From Desulfobacterales bacterium (GTDB lineage: Bacteria; Desulfobacterota; Desulfobacteria; Desulfobacterales; Desulfosalsimonadaceae), in assembly GCA_018334855.1 (NCBI GenBank), contig JAGXLE010000031.1:1-9852 (forward strand): a stretch of 9,852 nt of DNA, written 5' to 3'. The notes below the pieces were generated by a model. It made no database searches. It was not told where the DNA came from and saw only the letters and a list, made by a program, of their open reading frames with translations. Every line of letters starts with the position of its first letter. Within the stretch, counting starts at the first letter, position 1. A program made the translations under genes and the position numbers. This document shows positions 5,947 to 9,852 of this stretch, in pieces.

Positions 5947-6855
5947 ATGAAAACGATTAAAAACATATTAGTCTGCCTGGATCTGACCGAAATTGACGCC
6001 AGCCTTATCACGTATGCCGCCTTTATTGCAGATGCATTCCAGGCGGAAAACGTCTTTTTCATACACGTTATCCAGGCATACGATCTGCCCAGAAAATCGA
6101 GCAAATCCTTTCCGGATCTCAAGACATCACTTAACAACATGATCCGCTCTGAACTAAATCAACAGGTTGACCGGCATTTCCACCAGACATACAGCACAGA
6201 TATCATTGTCCGGATAGAGGAGGAAGACGCAGCTGAAGAGCTTATTTCCTCTGTAAAGGAGACAGAAGCCGACCTGCTGATGCTTGGTCAGAAACACGGG
6301 GAGGACAGGCAGGCCAGGTACGGACAGAAGGTGGCCGCCCAAGCCCCCTGCGATATACTATTTGTTCCGGAGAATCACTCTCTTTCGCTTCAAAAAATAC
6401 TATGCGCAATTGATTTCACGCAGGCATCCAGCCCGGCATTTGACAGGGCTCTTTATCTGAAGGAACAAAGGGAGGCGGAATTGGTATGCTATTTTGTCCA
6501 TGACCTGACAAAAGCCTATTTTCCCGCATCAACCCGGAAAAGCGCAGATCGGAGCCAGAGCCGTGCAGAAAAAAAGTACAGGGAATTTATCAGCGGCTTT
6601 GACCGGGACCCGAAAAATTTTACCTGCCTGATAGAAGCAGCTGATGAACGCACCAGCGAGGCGGAAAAAATTTACCGGGCTGGAGAAACGGAAAATGCAA
6701 ACCTGATCATAGTGGGCGCGGCCGGCAGTACTGGTTCGGAAACCTCGCTTCTGGGCAATATCACCGAATCACTGCGCAGAATGCAGAAATACATTCCTGT
6801 TCTGATCGTTAAATACAGAGAAAACAAAAAATTATTTCTGCAAATCCTCAGATAG
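5947..6855 (+). CDS. Tandem-domain universal stress protein
   Basis: This 302-residue protein is made of two Usp domains. Domain 1 spans about 4-141 (opening KNILVCLD) and domain 2 about 149-289 (opening KILCAIDF). In domain 2 the nucleotide-binding motif is nearly canonical: G257-x2-G260-x9-G270, followed by Asn271 where Ser or Thr is usual. In domain 1 the corresponding glycines (114, 118, 126) have aberrant spacing, so that half probably does not bind ATP. An ATG at 5923 is in frame 8 codons upstream, but only 5947 is preceded by an aggaa Shine-Dalgarno sequence and gives the family's usual start, so 5947 is chosen. It starts 34 bases after the transporter stop, so the two are co-transcribed. 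By analogy with TeaD, a Usp next to the ectoine uptake system of Halomonas elongata, it may modulate the transporter. That role is inference. Confidence 0.9.
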   Translation: MKTIKNILVCLDLTEIDASLITYAAFIADAFQAENVFFIHVIQAYDLPRKSSKSFPDLKTSLNNMIRSELNQQVDRHFHQTYSTDIIVRIEEEDAAEELISSVKETEADLLMLGQKHGEDRQARYGQKVAAQAPCDILFVPENHSLSLQKILCAIDFTQASSPAFDRALYLKEQREAELVCYFVHDLTKAYFPASTRKSADRSQSRAEKKYREFISGFDRDPKNFTCLIEAADERTSEAEKIYRAGETENANLIIVGAAGSTGSETSLLGNITESLRRMQKYIPVLIVKYRENKKLFLQILR

Positions 6856-6882
6856 CGCCGGTTCACCATCAAATACGACAGA

Positions 6883-6923
6883 ATCCCAAGACGGGTGCCT
6901 TGCATTTTTTCCCGTATTGGGAT
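6883..6923 (+). terminator. Long inverted repeat after the Usp gene, probable terminator
   Basis: ATCCCAAGACGGG (6883-6895) pairs with CCCGTATTGGGAT (6911-6923) over 13 bp with one mismatch and a 15-base T-rich loop. It begins 27 bases after the Usp stop and ends 73 bases before the next gene. A good U-tract after the stem is missing, so it may be a transcript-stabilising or regulatory hairpin rather than a terminator. Confidence 0.5.
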
Positions 6924-6996
6924 ATAAGAGATTAATTCTACATCTGCATACCGAAGCCTAATATCATCTGTCCCGGTTTAAAAGGAGGTTGGAACT

Positions 6997-7515
6997 ATGA
7001 TTCTCCTCGTCCCGATCGGCCCGGTTCCTATATACGTGATTTCCTGGCTTGAAGACAAGCTGAACGATTTTGAGAATCTCGAGGCAAAAGTCGGCAAAGC
7101 CGTACCGCTTCCTCGCACAGGCTACGACAAAGAACGGCAGCAGTTTGAGGCAGAAGCCGTAAGCCAGACTCTGCAGGCAATTCAATGTCCTGAAGCAGAA
7201 CGCATTGTCGGGCTCCTGGACCAGGACTGCTACAGTCCCGGACTCAACTTTATTTTCGGACAGGCGGATATCAACGGCCGGGAAGCTTTTGTTGTCCTGC
7301 CACGCCTTCGCCAGAATTTCTACGGGCTTGAGGAGGATAAAAACCTTTTCAAGCAACGTATTTTAAAAGAAATCGTCCATGAGCTGGGCCATACCTGGGG
7401 TCTGCCACACTGCGATCAGCCCGGGTGTGTGATGCTGTTTTCTGATTCACTCCGGGACACCGACGACAAATCCGCGGAATTCTGCCCCCGCTGCCGCGAA
7501 AAACTTCCGCACTGA
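6997..7515 (+). CDS. amzA: Archaemetzincin-type zinc metalloprotease
   Basis: This 172-residue protein has a strong aaaggagg Shine-Dalgarno sequence 8 bases before its ATG. The active site reads H128-E129-x2-H132-x2-G135-x2-H138-C139, that is HELGH followed by TWGLPHC, the archaemetzincin signature with its third zinc His. Four cysteines (139, 144, 163 and 166) match the family's second zinc site, including CVM (144-146) with the Met-turn and CPRC (163-166). There is no signal peptide, so it acts in the cytoplasm. The N-terminal half (strands at 1-17, 68-90 and 97-103) is the usual metzincin-like sheet. Archaemetzincins are found in archaea, vertebrates and scattered bacteria, and physiological substrates are mostly unknown. 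It appears to stand alone, beyond the inverted repeat at 6883-6923. The family is certain; the role in this cell is not known. Confidence 0.92.
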   Translation: MILLVPIGPVPIYVISWLEDKLNDFENLEAKVGKAVPLPRTGYDKERQQFEAEAVSQTLQAIQCPEAERIVGLLDQDCYSPGLNFIFGQADINGREAFVVLPRLRQNFYGLEEDKNLFKQRILKEIVHELGHTWGLPHCDQPGCVMLFSDSLRDTDDKSAEFCPRCREKLPH

Positions 7516-7545
7516 TTAAACCCATAGACCACACTTGATGGCTTC

Positions 7546-7760
7546 GTAAAAAGCTGTTTATTCTGCCGGGCCGGTATTTTTGCAGAAAGGAAATCGGTAA
7601 GCACCTTGGCTGATCGGCGGCGCGAAAAAGGAGTTTCCTCGCTCCAGGAGCCTCTTTGCGCCTCAATTTCCGCTCAGAAACCCGCTTTTCCCCACCGCCG
7701 TCAGGGCAACGAAGTGCAGTTTCGCAAGAGCGCAAAAAAAAGATTTCCCTGGAAGTCCAA
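7546..7760. repeat. Dispersed repeat, copy B
   Basis: This is the second copy of the repeat at 2646-2854, in the same orientation, 4.9 kb away, between the convergent archaemetzincin and branching-enzyme genes. The core 7600-7710 is about 94% identical to copy A by hand count; the flanks are recognisable but more diverged. Its outer stem is weaker than in copy A (mismatches in the GGCGG/CCGCC-side extension), so stem pairing is not perfectly kept. A run of eight A follows the core (7734-7741). The copy ends about 31 bases before the branching-enzyme stop. Confidence 0.85.
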
Positions 7761-7791
7761 TATCTGCGTTGCGCTGGATCCCTTCGGAATT

Positions 7792-9828
7792 TCACGTACG
7801 ATAAGGGGCGAGAACAAATGCAGTCCGGGAGGGCAGGTAAAGTTTCAGAAAATCACCGCCGCCATCTGCCGGGTCTTCATTGATTGTAAAATGAACCTGC
7901 CGCCTTACCAGCCGGCCGTGTCCGTGGTATTCCTCTGCATCCGAGTTTAAGATCATTTCGTATTTTCCTGCAGCAGCGCCGATACAATAGCCTGTATATG
8001 AAGCGACCGGATGAAAATTAAACACAAAAACCAGGCTGTTTCGTTCAAATGCCAGCACCTTGTTCTCTCCGTGCTCGTGGAGCAGGCGGGGATCGGGTTT
8101 TCCCAGGATTTCGTACTTTCCGGCTGTCCCGATCATATCCCTGTCAAAATTGCCCAAATATTTATATTTCAGATGATCTGCCTCCGCCAAGTGCCATTGC
8201 CTTCGGGCATACCTGTATGACCAGCCGTTTTTCTCCGTGGGGAAATCTATCCATTCGGGATGCCCGAATTCATTGCCCATGAAATTAAGATATCCGTGCC
8301 CGGCAGTGGCCAGTGTTGCCAGCCGAATCATCTTGTGCAGGGCAATACCCCGGTCAACCCCCATATGCCGGTCCTGTGCGTGCATGTGCCAGTACATGTC
8401 AGTCCCGATCAATCTGAAAATCAGGGTCTGATCCCCGACCAGGGCCTGGTCATGGGATTCCGCGTAGCTGATGGTTCTTTCCTCGGCCCGGCGGTTTGTC
8501 AATTCGTGCCATATTTCCCCGATGGGCCACTGTTCGTCGCGGTATTCCTTGACAATACGGACCCAGTAATCAGGTATTCCCATGGCGAATCTGTAATCAA
8601 AGCCGGTTCCCCCGGAATCTTGTTCCAGGGCAAGACCGGGCATGCCGCTTACATCCTCTGCTATGGTAATGGCATCCGGCCGGAGTTCATGGACCAGCTT
8701 GTTTGCCAGGGTCAGATAGGCAAGGGCGTCTTCGTCCACGCTTGAATCAAAATAGTCGTCATAGGAAACAAAGGCTTTTCCCAGGCCGTGATGGGTATAG
8801 AGCATGCTGGTGATTCCGTCAAAGCGGAAGCCGTCAATTCCGTATTCGTCGAGCCAGAACCGGCAGTTGGAAAGCAGGAAATGCAGTACCTGGATCTTTC
8901 CGTAGTCAAAAAGCCGGGAATCCCAGTTGGGATGATGCCCCCGGGATCCGGCGTGAAAGTACTGATACGTGGTGCCGTCAAACCTGCTTAAGCCTTCCGC
9001 CTCGTTTGAAACCGCGTGTGAGTGCACAAGATCCATGACTACTGCAATGCCGGCTCCGTGAGCCTCGTCAATAAGCTCCTTTAAATCCTCAGGAGTGCCG
9101 AAACGCGAAGAGGCGGCAAAGAAATTAGACACCTGGTAGCCAAACGAAGCATAGTATGGATGCTCCTGGACTGCCATAAGCTGTATGGTATTGTATCCCG
9201 AGGCAACGATCCTCGGAAGAACGTTTCTGGTAAACTCCCTGTAGGTGCCGATCTTTTCTTCTTCCTGGGCCATGCCCACGTGTACCTCGTAGACCAGCGG
9301 ATAATCAAAACTGCGCCTGAAGCCGGGATTCTGCCACTGGTAGGGATGCTCCGGGTGCCATACCTGGGCGTTGAAAATCAGGGTATCAGGATCCTGAACC
9401 ACTCGGCGGGCATAGGCCGGTATCCGGTCTCCCCCACCGCCCGGCCAGTGAATCCGGAGCCGGTAAAAGACGCCATGGGCAAGGCTGTCTGCAGGAAGCC
9501 GTATTTCCCAGACCCCGGAATGATCGTTTCTTTCAAGCCGATAGCTGCCGTCTTCCCGCCATCGCGTCATATCGCCTACCAGATATATTGCAGTGGCATT
9601 TGGCGCCCACTCCCGAAAGACCCATTCATTGCCCGAAAAATGCAGGCCGAAATACTCGTGACCCGCGGCAAAATCCGGCAGGGAAACAGTCCCACCCGTC
9701 AGACGGCGTTCAGTTGCGCGGACTTTGCTGGCCCGCCGGCAAATAACCGGAGCATACGACTTCAGGTAAGGGTCGAGTTCCAAAAGCCTTTGCCACGGCT
9801 CAGTGATCTTTGTGTTCCTCTGTTTCAT
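7792..9828 (-). CDS. glgB: 1,4-alpha-glucan branching enzyme, eukaryote-like GH13_8
   Basis: This 678-residue enzyme cuts alpha-1,4 glucan chains and rejoins them by alpha-1,6 links, the branching step of glycogen synthesis. Domains in order: an N-terminal segment (1-55), a CBM48 domain (about 56-150), the GH13 barrel (about 178-545) and a C-terminal beta domain (about 575-678). Catalytic residues are intact: nucleophile Asp337 in GFRFDG, acid Glu391 in IAEDVSGMP, and Asp460 in ESHDQ. Region I is DLVHSH (266-271). Long stretches such as YASFGYQV (226-233), ESHDQALVGD (457-466) and NFMGNEFGHPEW (515-526) match human and plant branching enzymes (GH13_8) better than E. coli GlgB (GH13_9); this is by memory. 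A ggaag Shine-Dalgarno sequence precedes the ATG. No other glycogen gene is in view. The gene runs opposite to amzA, with repeat copy B between their stops. Confidence 0.95.
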   Translation of the reverse strand: MKQRNTKITEPWQRLLELDPYLKSYAPVICRRASKVRATERRLTGGTVSLPDFAAGHEYFGLHFSGNEWVFREWAPNATAIYLVGDMTRWREDGSYRLERNDHSGVWEIRLPADSLAHGVFYRLRIHWPGGGGDRIPAYARRVVQDPDTLIFNAQVWHPEHPYQWQNPGFRRSFDYPLVYEVHVGMAQEEEKIGTYREFTRNVLPRIVASGYNTIQLMAVQEHPYYASFGYQVSNFFAASSRFGTPEDLKELIDEAHGAGIAVVMDLVHSHAVSNEAEGLSRFDGTTYQYFHAGSRGHHPNWDSRLFDYGKIQVLHFLLSNCRFWLDEYGIDGFRFDGITSMLYTHHGLGKAFVSYDDYFDSSVDEDALAYLTLANKLVHELRPDAITIAEDVSGMPGLALEQDSGGTGFDYRFAMGIPDYWVRIVKEYRDEQWPIGEIWHELTNRRAEERTISYAESHDQALVGDQTLIFRLIGTDMYWHMHAQDRHMGVDRGIALHKMIRLATLATAGHGYLNFMGNEFGHPEWIDFPTEKNGWSYRYARRQWHLAEADHLKYKYLGNFDRDMIGTAGKYEILGKPDPRLLHEHGENKVLAFERNSLVFVFNFHPVASYTGYCIGAAAGKYEMILNSDAEEYHGHGRLVRRQVHFTINEDPADGGGDFLKLYLPSRTAFVLAPYRT

Positions 9829-9852
9829 ATTCTTCCGTTATCAAGGGTCGCT

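Noticed and set aside
8260..8745. 161-codon plus-strand frame opposite the branching enzyme
   Set aside because: It is antisense to a gene with intact catalytic motifs across this region; a typical shadow frame in a GC-balanced gene.

Overview
The window looks like a chromosomal stretch from a free-living, probably anaerobic and salt-exposed bacterium. My best guess is a sulfate-reducer-type Desulfobacterota (Desulfobacterales). That guess rests on the gene repertoire (ladderane/aryl-polyene-like ACP plus radical SAM locus, eukaryote-type GH13_8 branching enzyme, bacterial archaemetzincin, BCCT osmolyte carrier) and on a hairpin-forming dispersed repeat of a kind I associate with that group. 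No rRNA, tRNA, CRISPR array, transposase or phage gene is visible.

Layout. (1) Positions 1-2146 are the edge of a lipid or polyketide-type locus. A hotdog-fold 3-hydroxyacyl-ACP dehydratase-like gene runs leftward off the window. Divergent to it is a two-gene operon of an acyl carrier protein and a B12-binding-type radical SAM enzyme. (2) Positions 2224-2631 hold a leftward, membrane-anchored hypothetical protein, convergent with the radical SAM gene and separated from it by a GC-rich hairpin. (3) Positions 2632-3096 are non-coding: copy A of a ~210 bp dispersed repeat, then an AT-rich stretch. (4) Positions 3097-3318 encode a short ORF that starts like a LarA-family (nickel-dependent lactate racemase) protein but is far too short, probably a deletion remnant. 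(5) Positions 3475-3903 encode a leftward SlyD/FkpB-type peptidyl-prolyl isomerase with a bidirectional terminator at its 3' side. (6) Positions 4314-6855 are an operon of a BCCT sodium-coupled osmolyte transporter and a tandem universal stress protein, behind a good sigma70-like promoter. (7) Positions 6997-7515 encode a bacterial archaemetzincin metalloprotease. (8) Positions 7546-7760 hold repeat copy B. (9) Positions 7792-9828 encode a leftward glycogen branching enzyme of the eukaryote-like GH13_8 type.

How the genes fit together. The left-end genes plausibly cooperate: the ACP carries the chain, the dehydratase acts on ACP-bound 3-hydroxyacyl chains, and the radical SAM enzyme modifies the product. 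The rest of that locus should lie beyond position 1. The BCCT-Usp pair is a coherent osmotic-stress unit. The isomerase, metalloprotease and branching enzyme look like independent housekeeping or accessory genes. The two repeat copies, 4.9 kb apart and about 94% identical over a 111 bp core, are the clearest structure not explained by genes.
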